A DNA stretch of 64,000 bases. Source: Polaribacter huanghezhanensis (GTDB lineage: Bacteria; Bacteroidota; Bacteroidia; Flavobacteriales; Flavobacteriaceae). This document shows, one piece after another, positions 27,285 through 35,495 of the stretch. The notes under the pieces are model-generated. The model worked only from the letters and a program-made list of their open reading frames with translations. It made no database searches and had not been told where the DNA came from. Position 1 is the stretch's first letter. Each line of letters opens with the position of its first letter. The DNA is taken from contig NZ_CP128595.1 of NCBI RefSeq assembly GCF_030444335.1, forward strand, positions 1,240,001 to 1,304,000, written 5' to 3'. The position numbers and the translations under genes were made by a program.

Positions 27285-27303
27285 ATTTTTGACTTATTTT
27301 TGA

Positions 27304-27918
27304 TTAGAACAATCCGTTTATTTGAGCATCAATTCTATCAATAATATAGCCTAAATCTTCTTGATTGTCTACAAAATCTAAATTATCTACATCTATAATT
27401 AATAACTTTCCTTTTTTATAGGTAGAAATCCAAGCTTCATAACGTTCGTTTAATCTGCTTAAATAATCTATGCTAATAGAGTTTTCGTAATCTCTTCCTC
27501 TTTTATGAATTTGCCCAACTAAATTGGGAATGCTTGAACGTAAGTAGATTAATAAATCTGGTGGAGTTACTAATTTTTCCATCAACTCAAATAAAGAACT
27601 GTAATTTTTAAAATCTCTATTGGTCATTAATCCCATTGCGTGAAGATTTGGCGCAAAAATATGTGCATCTTCATAAATGGTTCTGTCTTGAATTATTTTT
27701 TTACCAGTTTCTCTTAATTCTAAGATTTGTCTAAACCGACTATTTAAAAAGAAAACTTGTAAGTTAAAAGACCAACGTTCCATTTCTGCGTAAAAATCAT
27801 CTAAGTACGGATTTTCATCAACAGATTCAAAATGAGGTTTCCAGTTGTAATGTTTGGCTAATAATTTGGTTAAAGTGGTTTTTCCTGCTCCAATATTTCC
27901 TGCAATGGCTACATGCAT
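27304..27918 (-). CDS. Deoxynucleoside (deoxyadenosine/deoxyguanosine) kinase
   Basis: 204-residue P-loop kinase of the dNK family. It has the Walker A loop GNIGAGKTTL at residues 7-16, VDENPYLDDFY (substrate/catalytic Glu region), QDRTIYEDAHIFA with the DRT motif, and RGRDYENSIS as the lid. It salvages deoxynucleosides by 5'-phosphorylation. Start is the ATG with MHVAIAG; length is typical. Confidence 0.9.
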   Translation of the reverse strand: MHVAIAGNIGAGKTTLTKLLAKHYNWKPHFESVDENPYLDDFYAEMERWSFNLQVFFLNSRFRQILELRETGKKIIQDRTIYEDAHIFAPNLHAMGLMTNRDFKNYSSLFELMEKLVTPPDLLIYLRSSIPNLVGQIHKRGRDYENSISIDYLSRLNERYEAWISTYKKGKLLIIDVDNLDFVDNQEDLGYIIDRIDAQINGLF

Positions 27919-27987
27919 AATTTATTTTTTCTAAAAGATTTTAAAAGGGTCGATAAAGTTAATCAAATTTTAGAATTAGCAATGCAT

Positions 27988-28105
27988 TTAACAAATCAAT
28001 TTATAACCATAGCCTCTTACGTTTATAATTTGAACATTTTCGTCTACTTGTAATTTTTTTCTGAGCTTCGCGATAAAAATATCCATGCTTCTGGTATAAA
28101 ATAAG
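27988..28105 (-). pseudogene. C-terminal remnant of an OmpR-type response regulator
   Basis: On the bottom strand, an open segment ending at TAA (27988-27990) reads RSMDIFIAKLRKKL followed by INVRGYGYKLIC. That is the end of an OmpR/PhoB winged-helix domain as found in flavobacterial two-component regulators. The frame closes a few codons upstream at a stop near 28132 and no receiver domain follows, so only the DNA-binding tail survives. The 293-base gap between the kinase and the next gene is otherwise empty. Confidence 0.75.
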
Positions 28106-28211
28106 CATTCATTTTTATAATTAAATATTTTTTAGAATAAGAATACATTAGTCTCACAAAAGCATTAAATATTCGCTTTTTTTAATTCGAATTTGTGCGT
28201 ATTTTCGTCAA

Positions 28212-28964
28212 ATGAATTTTAAAATTGCAACTGCTTTATTTGCTTCCTTTTTTAAAACCTTAGGATATTTATTTCTGTTTATGGTTTTTGGGCTTTTTTT
28301 AGATAGCACATACATGTCGGCTATTTTTCCACAGACTCAGCACTTGGCAACTTTTGTAATGCTAATTGGTTTTGCAATTTTATATTATCGTTCTGCTTCT
28401 AGGTTAAGAGAACAGATGATTTACGCAGTTATTATTGGGTATATTGGCGAGCATTTATTTTCTATCGGATTAGGAATGTACACCTATCGATTAGGAAATG
28501 TACCACATTATGTTCCGCCAGGCCATGCAATTGTATTGATAACAACCATGTATTTTTGTAAAGATGCTGTTGTTAAAACATATAGAAAACTTCTAGAAAA
28601 AATATTTACCATTTTTATACTAGTCTACGCCACACTATTTTTAATTTTTGCTGGTGATGTCTTCGGGTTTGTAATGTCTTTGCTCGTAATCTTCTTACTG
28701 AGAAATAAGCCAAGAGAACGTTTGTTTTATTTAAGTATGTACATTGCTGTTGCTTTTTTAGAAATTATTGGTACAAATTACCAATGTTGGTTTTGGCCAG
28801 AAACGGCTTGGAATACAATTCCATTTTTAAAAAGTGCAAACCCGCCAAGCGGAATTAGCTTGTTCTATTTTTTATTAGATTTAGGTAGTTTGTGGTTGTA
28901 TAAACAACGACACAAAATTGCTTGGGCAAGAATGAAAAGTATTAGAAAATTGACGGAGAATTAA
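28212..28964 (+). CDS. Polytopic membrane protein of unknown function
   Basis: 250 residues with about seven hydrophobic segments. Distinctive conserved-looking loops are GEHLFSIGLGMYTYR, NVPHYVPPGHA and YQCWFWPETAW; the Glu/His and His residues near membrane ends could be catalytic or metal-binding. I do not recognise the family. The gene stands alone between the regulator remnant and the palindromic element at 28970, so it may lie just outside the following cassette. Confidence 0.7.
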   Translation: MNFKIATALFASFFKTLGYLFLFMVFGLFLDSTYMSAIFPQTQHLATFVMLIGFAILYYRSASRLREQMIYAVIIGYIGEHLFSIGLGMYTYRLGNVPHYVPPGHAIVLITTMYFCKDAVVKTYRKLLEKIFTIFILVYATLFLIFAGDVFGFVMSLLVIFLLRNKPRERLFYLSMYIAVAFLEIIGTNYQCWFWPETAWNTIPFLKSANPPSGISLFYFLLDLGSLWLYKQRHKIAWARMKSIRKLTEN

Positions 28965-28969
28965 AAGGT

Positions 28970-29103
28970 TTCGCTAACGTGTTTGTATATGGAAAGTTGC
29001 GTGTTTGCGTGCGAGGATTTTCCGAAGGAAAATCAGACGTAGTAAACGTGCAACGACCTTTGTTTTAGCACAACACCAGCAATTTTTTATATACGTTGTT
29101 AGC
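28970..29103 (+). mobile_element. 134-base nested palindromic element (MITE- or attC-like), left end of cassette
   Basis: The outer arm GCTAACGTGTTTGTATAT matches TATATACGTTGTTAGC reversed. A middle pair joins GTTGCGTGTTTGCGT to ACGTAGTAAACGTGCAAC, and the centre is GATTTTCC/GGAAAATC. No reading frame is present. The first 11 bases, TTCGCTAACGT, recur inverted at 32181-32191. The long imperfect single-strand hairpin and terminal TAAC/GTTA resemble integron attC sites, but the exact attC consensus is not met. Confidence 0.65.
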
Positions 29104-29120
29104 TTTTAGTGCTTTACCTG

Positions 29121-29525
29121 TTATTTCCCGACTATTATAGCACAATTATCTTCTGGTTTTAAGGGGTTGCACGATGTACTTTTACAACTTTTTAATGCTC
29201 CTAAAAGTGAAGTGCGAATATTGACTAAATCTCTAATTTTTTCGTCCAATAAGTTAACCTTTTCTTCAATCTTTTCTGAAATGTTATTGCAAGTGGCTTC
29301 ATTAACATCAATCATATCCAATAATTCAGCCACTTCATTTAGGGTAAACCCAAAACTTTTAATCAATTTTACAGCTTGTAACCGATTCTCTGTTTTTTCC
29401 GAATATTCTTTATAATTATTGAACTGATGCTCTTTTTTACCTTTAGCAATTAATCCTTTCTTTTCATAAAAACGAATGGTGTCTCTTGAAAGCCCTGTTT
29501 TATTAGATAATTCTCCTATTAACAT
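29121..29525 (-). CDS. MerR-family metal-responsive regulator
   Basis: 134 residues. The N-terminal winged HTH is typical (MLIGELSNKTGLSRDTIRFYEKKGLI), then a dimerisation helix. Cysteines stand at 79, 114, 119 and 128. Positions 79 and 114 coincide with the metal-binding cysteines of ZntR-type regulators, so sensing of Zn, Cd, Pb or a related thiophilic ion is likely. It is divergent from the cassette genes across a 90-base region that holds its probable operator. The inducer cannot be deduced. Confidence 0.87.
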   Translation of the reverse strand: MLIGELSNKTGLSRDTIRFYEKKGLIAKGKKEHQFNNYKEYSEKTENRLQAVKLIKSFGFTLNEVAELLDMIDVNEATCNNISEKIEEKVNLLDEKIRDLVNIRTSLLGALKSCKSTSCNPLKPEDNCAIIVGK

Positions 29526-29560
29526 ATTTTAAATAAAATTTAACATTATTTTTAATAACC

Positions 29561-29588
29561 ATAGACTATACTCCAATGTATATATTTG
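29561..29588 (+). promoter_or_regulatory. MerR-type operator and -7 box of the cassette
   Basis: ACTATAC and GTATATA form an imperfect dyad around TCCAAT, directly followed by and overlapping TATATTTG (29581-29588), an exact -7 match. A dyad within the promoter spacer is the standard MerR arrangement. Confidence 0.55.
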
Positions 29589-29615
29589 TAAATATAAATA
29601 AATAATTCAAAAAAA

Positions 29616-30068
29616 ATGGAAGCAACACAAAGAAAAACAAATTATCCAAGAGCCATTGGAGCAGGCGTAATTACCTCTGTCGCAATTTCAATTGTAATGG
29701 TAATTGCCACTAAAACAGGTATTTCTCCTTTCCCAAAACCAGTAGGTTTAGCATTTGTCCAACTTTTTTTACCAAAAGCACCTCTACCGTTAGGGCTTCT
29801 TTTTCACACATTATATGTTACTTTTTGGTCAGTAATTTACATTACGTTTTTTAAGAAAAGAAATTTTATTAACGCCATTTGGCTTGCTTTGGCTCTATGG
29901 ATAGGGGTCTTAACAATTTTCTTTCCTGTTTTAGGATGGGGATTTTTCGGTTTGGCAATAAGCCCAAAACTTATTGTTGCCTCGTTAATTCCACACGCTT
30001 TATTTGCAGTTATAATATGGCGAACAAGCCTTTTAATGTTTCCTAAAAAAGAGGCTAAAGGTCAATAA
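29616..30068 (+). CDS. Four-span membrane protein of the MerR cassette
   Basis: 150 residues with about four hydrophobic segments (roughly 13-30, 57-76, 84-104, 118-138). There are no cysteines or His-rich metal motifs, so it is not a standard MerT or cation exporter. It is the first gene right of the MerR operator. No family is recognised. Confidence 0.65.
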   Translation: MEATQRKTNYPRAIGAGVITSVAISIVMVIATKTGISPFPKPVGLAFVQLFLPKAPLPLGLLFHTLYVTFWSVIYITFFKKRNFINAIWLALALWIGVLTIFFPVLGWGFFGLAISPKLIVASLIPHALFAVIIWRTSLLMFPKKEAKGQ

Positions 30069-30099
30069 AACTAAAACATAATAATTAAAAAAAACAAAA

Positions 30100-30360
30100 A
30101 TGGATACTACATCAAATAAATTTAATATTAGCATAGAATATTGTGTACCTTGTGATTACAGCGATTATGCAATTAAGGAAACAACATCACTAATTAAAAA
30201 TTTTCAGCATAACATTAATCAATTAGCCTTAATTACAGGCAGTAAAGGAGTTTTTGACATTAAAGTTGATGATGAAATAATTTTTTCAAAAACCGTATTA
30301 AATCGCTATCCCAATACTGGAGAATTAGTTGATTTGATTAAAGAAAAAAAAGGGTTATAA
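30100..30360 (+). CDS. Rdx/SelW-like redox protein with CxxC
   Basis: 86 residues. ISIEYCVPCDY places a C-x2-C motif (Cys16, Cys19 region) at the end of the first strand, as in the thioredoxin-like Rdx family related to selenoprotein W/T/H. GVFDIKVDDEIIFSKTVLNRYPNTGEL matches the second half of that fold (two adjacent parts). Both redox positions are cysteine. It overlaps no gene and is followed 2 bases later by a TlpA-like gene, suggesting a common redox task. Confidence 0.8.
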   Translation: MDTTSNKFNISIEYCVPCDYSDYAIKETTSLIKNFQHNINQLALITGSKGVFDIKVDDEIIFSKTVLNRYPNTGELVDLIKEKKGL

Positions 30361-30362
30361 AT

Positions 30363-30893
30363 ATGAAGCAATTCATTTTTATTTCGGTACTAATGATTTT
30401 AATTTCGAGTTGCGAAACTAAAAAAAGTAAAACGCTATCTTTTGCAAGAAAACCTCTTGAAACAGTTAAACAAGAAGGAATTGCAATTGAAGTTTACAAT
30501 TTTGAAAACTTCAAGCCTTTTTTAAATCAAAAAAATGACACTACTTATGTAGTTAATTTTTGGGCGACTTGGTGTGTTCCTTGTGTAAAAGAATTACCAA
30601 ATTTTGAAAAAATAAATGAAGAATACAGCAATAAAAAAGTAAAAATAATATTGGTAAGTTTGGATTTTGCTAATAAAATTAAAACTCAACTTATTCCATT
30701 TATTCAAAAAAAAGGAATAAAATCAAAAGTAATACTACTCAATGAACCAGATGCAAATTCTTGGATTTCAAAAATAGATAAAGATTGGACAGGAGCTGTG
30801 CCTGCTACTTTAATTTACAATAAAAATCATAGAAAATTTTATTCAAAACCTTTTACATATAATGAATTAAAAACAGAAATAAATAACCACTAA
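30363..30893 (+). CDS. TlpA-like thioredoxin-fold lipoprotein
   Basis: 176 residues. The signal sequence ends in lipobox ISSC (Cys17), so the protein is anchored outside the cytoplasm. The thioredoxin fold has NFWATWCVPCVKELP with the WCVPC active site and the cis-proline segment GAVPATLIY. It probably reduces extracytoplasmic thiols. It lies between the Rdx-like and peroxiredoxin-like genes of the cassette. Confidence 0.87.
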   Translation: MKQFIFISVLMILISSCETKKSKTLSFARKPLETVKQEGIAIEVYNFENFKPFLNQKNDTTYVVNFWATWCVPCVKELPNFEKINEEYSNKKVKIILVSLDFANKIKTQLIPFIQKKGIKSKVILLNEPDANSWISKIDKDWTGAVPATLIYNKNHRKFYSKPFTYNELKTEINNH

Positions 30894-30905
30894 AATTTAA
30901 AAAAA

Positions 30906-31571
30906 ATGAATCTATTAAAAATATTACTCCCATTGTTATTAATTAATGTGTCTTGTAACGATTCTGGATGCTGTGCTAAACCACAAAATAACGGACAGGT
31001 GTCTCAAGCGAAAATTAAAAACACCCAAAAAAGTTACGGTTATGATATTGGAGATATAGCTACCGATTTTAAATTGAAAAATATTGACGGAAAAATGGTG
31101 TCATTGGCAGATTATAAAGACGCGAAAGGATTTATTGTTGTTTTCACAGCAACTCACTGCCCATTTTCAAAGGCTTATGAAGATAGGATAGTTGCATTGG
31201 ATAAAAAATACAAATCAAAAGGATATCCGGTAATAGCTATTAACCCAACTAATCCTGAAAAATATGAAGCAGATAGCTATGAAAATATGCAAATTTTGGC
31301 AAAGAAAAAAGGGTTTACTTTCCCTTTTCTGTTAGATGTAGGGCAAAAAATATTCCCTCAATATGGTGCTACAAACACTCCGCATTTTTTTGTACTTGAA
31401 AATACAAGTCAGGGAAACAAAGTGGCTTACATAGGAGCTATGGATGACAATGCTCAAGACCCAAGTGGCGTTACTAAAAGATATGTTGAAGATGCTGTTG
31501 ATGCTTTAATTGCTGGTAAAAAGCCAAAAATCACAAAAACAAAAGCAATAGGTTGTGGTATAATTCGGTAA
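30906..31571 (+). CDS. Redoxin (AhpC/TSA-like) lipoprotein
   Basis: 221 residues with a lipobox near VSCN (Cys17) and the nearby cysteine-rich DSGCCAKP. The redoxin fold starts at about residue 52 (IGDIATDFKLKNIDGK); the active segment is FTATHCPFSKAYEDR, a single Cys with CPxS instead of CxxC. The cis-proline motif is TNTPHFFVL. Members act as peroxiredoxin-like or thiol-exchange proteins. The extra exported cysteines fit metal or thiol stress, in line with the MerR regulator. Confidence 0.83.
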   Translation: MNLLKILLPLLLINVSCNDSGCCAKPQNNGQVSQAKIKNTQKSYGYDIGDIATDFKLKNIDGKMVSLADYKDAKGFIVVFTATHCPFSKAYEDRIVALDKKYKSKGYPVIAINPTNPEKYEADSYENMQILAKKKGFTFPFLLDVGQKIFPQYGATNTPHFFVLENTSQGNKVAYIGAMDDNAQDPSGVTKRYVEDAVDALIAGKKPKITKTKAIGCGIIR

Positions 31572-31607
31572 AGTTTTGGATATTGTAGGGAGAAAATTAT
31601 TAAAAAA

Positions 31608-31937
31608 ATGTCAGTATTAAAATCAATCCCTTTATTTATCCTTGCAGGGTTTTGTGAAATAGGAGGTGGCTATCTAATTTGGATTTGGCTAAAAGAAGGC
31701 AAATCAGTTTGGTATGGAGTTATAGGTGGAATAATTCTTGCCTTGTATGGCGTTGTAGCCACTTTTCAGACTCAAAATTTTGCCCGAGTGTATGCCACTT
31801 ATGGTGGGGTTTTTATTGTAATGTCGCTATTATGGTCAATGAAATTTGACAATTACTCGCCTGACAAATACGATATTATCGGAGCATTAATTGCTTTATT
31901 GGGAGTTGCCATTATTTATTACGCACCGAGAAATTGA
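31608..31937 (+). CDS. ynfA: YnfA/UPF0060 family membrane protein
   Basis: 109 residues with four membrane spans, matching the UPF0060 (YnfA) family: [18 protein letters not shown] at the start, GGIILALYG in the middle and [12 protein letters not shown] near residue 64. The family is related to small multidrug-resistance transporters. It is the last cassette gene and a strong terminator follows. Confidence 0.92.
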   Translation: MSVLKSIPLFILAGFCEIGGGYLIWIWLKEGKSVWYGVIGGIILALYGVVATFQTQNFARVYATYGGVFIVMSLLWSMKFDNYSPDKYDIIGALIALLGVAIIYYAPRN

Positions 31938-31991
31938 AAAAGAATATAAAATCTTAAATATATACAAGCTATTCAATTCAACAGAATAAAC

Positions 31992-32034
31992 AAAACTCCG
32001 AAAAAGTGTGAAAACACACTTTTTCGGAGTTTTT
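31992..32034 (+). terminator. Strong terminator of the MerR cassette
   Basis: AAAACTCCGAAAAAGTGTG pairs with CACACTTTTTCGGAGTTTT around AAAA; nearly 20 pairs followed by T. Confidence 0.9.
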
Positions 32035-32138
32035 ATTGTAACGTAAAGTTATTTTTTCGGCTTGGAATTTTTCATTCCAACACTAAATGCTCAATCTTGC
32101 TAAAGTTGTTTAGTTTCGGCAATTTTTCCAGCATTAAA

Positions 32139-32191
32139 GCTAACTTTAATGATATCGAACGTTTTAATGTTTTATATCAAACGTTAGCGAA
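32139..32191 (-). mobile_element. Palindromic right end of the MerR cassette
   Basis: GCTAAC at 32139 and GTTAGC at 32183 pair, with TGATATC and TATATCA-type pairing inside. The outer 11 bases ACGTTAGCGAA (32181-32191) are the exact inverse of TTCGCTAACGT at 28970-28980. The rest of the 31938-32297 gap holds two terminators and small hairpins but no gene. Confidence 0.55.
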
Positions 32192-32244
32192 GTTACCGAA
32201 AAATGAATTTAGAAACAAGCTAAATTGTTATTTCGCTATAAAAC

Positions 32245-32277
32245 AAAAAACCTCAAACAAATGTGTTTGAGGTTTTT
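32245..32277 (-). terminator. Terminator of metK
   Basis: AAAAACCTCAAACA and TGTTTGAGGTTTTT form a long stem 21 bases past the metK stop, with T-runs on the bottom strand. Confidence 0.88.
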
Positions 32278-32297
32278 AATATATGGTGTTTAGTTTT

Positions 32298-33554
32298 CTA
32301 GAAACCAAACGCTTCTTTTACTTTATCTACATAATCTAATTTTTCCCAAGTAAACGTTTCTACTTCTTGCGAAACGGTTTCTCCCATTGGGTTAGAAAAT
32401 GTTACTGTTTTTACTTCTGGAGTTCTTCCCATATGTCCGTAAGCAGCAGTTTCAGAATAAATAGGTGTTCTTAATTTTAAACGTTGCTCAATAAAGTATG
32501 GGCGCATATCAAAAATACTTTCCACAACTTTACTAATTTCTCCGTCTGTTAAACTTAAGGTGGATGTTCCGTAGGTTTCAACATTAATACTTGTTGGTTT
32601 TGCAACTCCAATTGCATACGAAACTTGTACCAAAACTTCTTTACAAACTCCTGCGGCAACTAAATTTTTAGCAATATGTCTTGTTGCATAGGCTCCAGAT
32701 CTATCCACTTTAGAAGGGTCTTTTCCAGAAAAAGCTCCACCACCGTGAGCGCCTTTTCCACCGTAGGTATCAACAATAATTTTTCGTCCTGTTAATCCAG
32801 TGTCACCATGTGGTCCACCAATAACAAATGTTCCTGTAGGGTTGATGTGATATGTAATTTTATCGGTAAATAGTGCTTGAATATCTGCAGGTAATTTTGC
32901 AATGACTCTCGGAATTAAAATGTTTACAATGTCAGATTTAATTTTTGCTAACATCACTTCGTCACTTTCATCAAAATCATCGTGCTGAGTCGAAACAACA
33001 ATGGCATCAATTCTTTGCGGAATATTATCATCAGAATATTCAATAGTTACTTGAGATTTTGCATCTGGACGTAAATAGGTAATGTCTTTATTTTCGCGTC
33101 TTAATTCGGCCAACTCAATCAACAAGCGATGCGATAATTCTAACGCCAAAGGCATGTAATTTTCTGTTTCATCAGTTGCGTAACCAAACATCATTCCTTG
33201 ATCTCCAGCGCCTTGCTCTTCTTTGTTTGCTCTGTCAACTCCTTGATTAATATCAGGTGATTGTTCGTGTATTGCAGAGAAAACTCCACAAGAATTCCCA
33301 TCAAACATGTAGGCACTTTTTGTGTATCCAATTTTGTTAATTACATCTCGTGCAATTTGTTGAACATCTAAATAGGTATTTGATTTTACTTCTCCAGCCA
33401 ACACAACTTGTCCTGTGGTAACCAAAGTTTCACAAGCAACTTTTGATGCAGGATCAAAAGCTAAAAAATTATCGATTAAAGCATCAGAAATCTGATCGGC
33501 TACTTTATCTGGGTGACCTTCTGAAACGGATTCAGAAGTAAATAAGTATGACAT
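32298..33554 (-). CDS. metK: S-adenosylmethionine synthetase
   Basis: 418-residue enzyme that makes SAM from methionine and ATP. It opens with [20 protein letters not shown] (ATP-binding His in EGHPDK), has [10 protein letters not shown] as the methionine-region loop, [14 protein letters not shown] and [16 protein letters not shown] as the P-loop-like phosphate site. Length matches flavobacterial MetK. It is transcribed away from the methionine operon; its 5' leader shows no SAM riboswitch. Confidence 0.97.
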   Translation of the reverse strand: MSYLFTSESVSEGHPDKVADQISDALIDNFLAFDPASKVACETLVTTGQVVLAGEVKSNTYLDVQQIARDVINKIGYTKSAYMFDGNSCGVFSAIHEQSPDINQGVDRANKEEQGAGDQGMMFGYATDETENYMPLALELSHRLLIELAELRRENKDITYLRPDAKSQVTIEYSDDNIPQRIDAIVVSTQHDDFDESDEVMLAKIKSDIVNILIPRVIAKLPADIQALFTDKITYHINPTGTFVIGGPHGDTGLTGRKIIVDTYGGKGAHGGGAFSGKDPSKVDRSGAYATRHIAKNLVAAGVCKEVLVQVSYAIGVAKPTSINVETYGTSTLSLTDGEISKVVESIFDMRPYFIEQRLKLRTPIYSETAAYGHMGRTPEVKTVTFSNPMGETVSQEVETFTWEKLDYVDKVKEAFGF

Positions 33555-33644
33555 AGTATTCTTCTTTTTTTAAATGAATTGAAAAATAAAAAGAGATTGC
33601 TTGGTCGCTAAAAAGGAGTAGATAATTACTGCTTTAGCTTTTTT

Positions 33645-33689
33645 GTCATTCTGAATTTATTTCAGAAGGTACTGAAACTAGTTCAGTAC
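33645..33689. repeat. GTCATTCTGAA-type hairpin repeat
   Basis: Two adjacent inverted repeats (TTCTGAA/TTTCAGAA, and GTACTGAA with TTCAGTAC around ACTAG), resembling the dispersed GTCATTCTGAA repeats of flavobacteria. It lies in the metK leader. The remainder of 33555-33896 is AT-rich with only the promoter box noted next. Confidence 0.55.
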
Positions 33690-33733
33690 AAGAGGTTGCA
33701 ATCAGTTCAAATTTTTCCTCGAAATATCGACTA

Positions 33734-33741
33734 CAAAGGTA
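33734..33741 (-). promoter_or_regulatory. -7 promoter box for metK
   Basis: CAAAGGTA on the top strand equals TACCTTTG on the bottom strand, an exact -7 match, implying a leader of about 170 bases before metK. Confidence 0.5.
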
Positions 33742-33898
33742 CAGCTAAAATTGACACTAAAAAATGAATTGTGTTAAAAAACATGTAAATAGAAAATTAA
33801 ATGATATCAAAAAAAATAAAAAAAGCAGCAATAAATTAGGATATTAATTTTTTCTTACTGAATATTTGCACTCAGAAAGTTCATCACTTATTGACAAT

Positions 33899-34019
33899 GT
33901 TATCAAGAAAGGCAGAGGGATTAGACCCGATGAAGCCTTAGCAACCCTTTACACTTAGTGAAGAAGGTGCTAAATTCTACTTAATTTCAGATTCATTTAT
34001 CAGAAATTGGATAGATAAC
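33899..34019 (+). promoter_or_regulatory. SAM-I (S-box) riboswitch
   Basis: The conserved S-box core is present: AAGAAAGGCAGAGGGATTAG, then CCCGATGAAGCCTTAGCAAC, then AAGGTGCTAAATTCTAC. Outer helix P1 is GTTATC (33899-33904) with GATAAC (34014-34019). A weak -7 box AATATTTG is at 33861. It leads into metY 125 bases downstream; no strong terminator hairpin with T-run is obvious in between, so control could be at translation or through a weaker structure. SAM binding should repress the methionine operon. Confidence 0.93.
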
Positions 34020-34143
34020 TCAAAAAACAATTACTGACGAGTACTTGTAATAATTCTTTATAACATTTTTCTAGTAAGTACATCAATTTATTGATGCATT
34101 TGACTTTTGATTTAATCATTTATTAACTCAAAAAACAAGAAAA

Positions 34144-35436
34144 ATGAGTACACAAAAATTCGCAACCAATGCGTTGCACGCCGGACATGATGTTCAGCAA
34201 CATGGAGGAGCAAGGGCTGTTCCTATTTATCAAACAACCTCGTATGTTTTTAACAATTCAGAACATGCAGCAAATCTTTTTTCATTAAAAGAATTAGGGT
34301 TTATTTACACGCGATTAAACAATCCTACAAATCAAATTTTGCAAGATCGTTTAGCGGCTTTAGAAGGTGGAGTTGGAGCCGTAGTTTTTGCTTCAGGAAC
34401 AGCAGCAATTGCAACAGGATTGCTTACACTTTTAAAAGCCGGAGATCATATTGTGGCTTCAAGTAGTTTGTATGGCGGAACCTATAATTTGTTAAATGTA
34501 ACTTTACCGAGATTAGGAATTACAACCACTTTTGTTGATGCTGATAATCCAACTAATTTTGCAGCTGCTGTACAAGAAAATACAAGAGCATTTTTTGTAG
34601 AATCTTTAGGAAATCCAAAATTAGATGTTTTAGATTTAAAAGCAATTTCTGTTCATGCAAAAGCAGCAAAAGTTCCTTTTATTGTAGATAATACAGTAGC
34701 AACTTCAGTGTTGGTAAAACCTATTGAACATGGTGCAGATATTGTAATTCATTCGCTAACAAAATATATTGGCGGACAAGGAACTTCGTTAGGAGGAGCA
34801 ATTATTGATGCGGGAACTTTTAATTGGGCAAATGGTAAGTTTCCTGAATTTACAGAACCTTCAGCAGGATATCACGGTTTAAAATATTACGAAACTTTAG
34901 GCGCAGCATCTTATACTTTTAAATTAATTTTAGAAGGATTGCGTGATTTTGGTGGCGCATTAAGTCCAACAAATGCGTTTAATATTATTCAAGGATTAGA
35001 AACATTACCAATTAGAATTCAACAACATTCCCAAAACGCATTAGCATTGGCAAAATGGTTAGAAGAACAAGCCGAGGTTGCTTGGGTAAATTACCCTGGG
35101 TTAGAAAGTAGCAAATATAAAAATTTAGCAGATAAATATTTGCCAAACGGACAAAGTGGCTTGGTAACTTTTGGAGTAAAAGGCGGATTTGAATCCGCAA
35201 AAATAATAGCAGATAACACAACATTATTTTCATTATTGGCAAATATTGGCGATACCAAGTCATTAATTATTCATCCTGCGAGCACAACGCATCAGCAATT
35301 GTCAGAAGAAGAACAAAAAAATGCTGGAGTTTCTCAAGATTTAATTCGATTGTCTGTTGGTTTGGAAGATGTAGAGGATTTAAAAGCAGATTTACAAGAA
35401 GCGTTTGCAAAGATTCAGCAAGAAGTTTTGGTATAG
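34144..35436 (+). CDS. metY: O-acetylhomoserine sulfhydrylase (MetY type)
   Basis: 430-residue PLP enzyme of the Cys/Met metabolism family. N-terminal [11 protein letters not shown] and [10 protein letters not shown] are typical of O-acetylhomoserine sulfhydrylases; the PLP lysine is in [12 protein letters not shown] and [11 protein letters not shown] is near the C-terminus. The long insert around residues 225-265 ([15 protein letters not shown]) distinguishes MetY from MetB/MetZ. It makes homocysteine from O-acetylhomoserine and sulfide. First gene behind the SAM riboswitch. Confidence 0.93.
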   Translation: MSTQKFATNALHAGHDVQQHGGARAVPIYQTTSYVFNNSEHAANLFSLKELGFIYTRLNNPTNQILQDRLAALEGGVGAVVFASGTAAIATGLLTLLKAGDHIVASSSLYGGTYNLLNVTLPRLGITTTFVDADNPTNFAAAVQENTRAFFVESLGNPKLDVLDLKAISVHAKAAKVPFIVDNTVATSVLVKPIEHGADIVIHSLTKYIGGQGTSLGGAIIDAGTFNWANGKFPEFTEPSAGYHGLKYYETLGAASYTFKLILEGLRDFGGALSPTNAFNIIQGLETLPIRIQQHSQNALALAKWLEEQAEVAWVNYPGLESSKYKNLADKYLPNGQSGLVTFGVKGGFESAKIIADNTTLFSLLANIGDTKSLIIHPASTTHQQLSEEEQKNAGVSQDLIRLSVGLEDVEDLKADLQEAFAKIQQEVLV

Positions 35437-35495
35437 ATTTTAGACTTCACAGGTTTTAAAAACTAGTGAGGTCTTTTAAAAAACATAGAAAGAAG

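Noticed and set aside
28970..29103. Integron attC site
   Set aside because: The nested palindrome is suggestive, but the ends do not match the attC core consensus and no integrase is in the window; kept only as MITE- or attC-like.
29167..29415. 82-codon rightward frame over merR
   Set aside because: It is antisense to a clear MerR protein and lacks any family features.
33555..33733. Possible second SAM riboswitch in the metK leader
   Set aside because: None of the S-box core segments occur on the bottom strand; only a dispersed hairpin repeat is seen.
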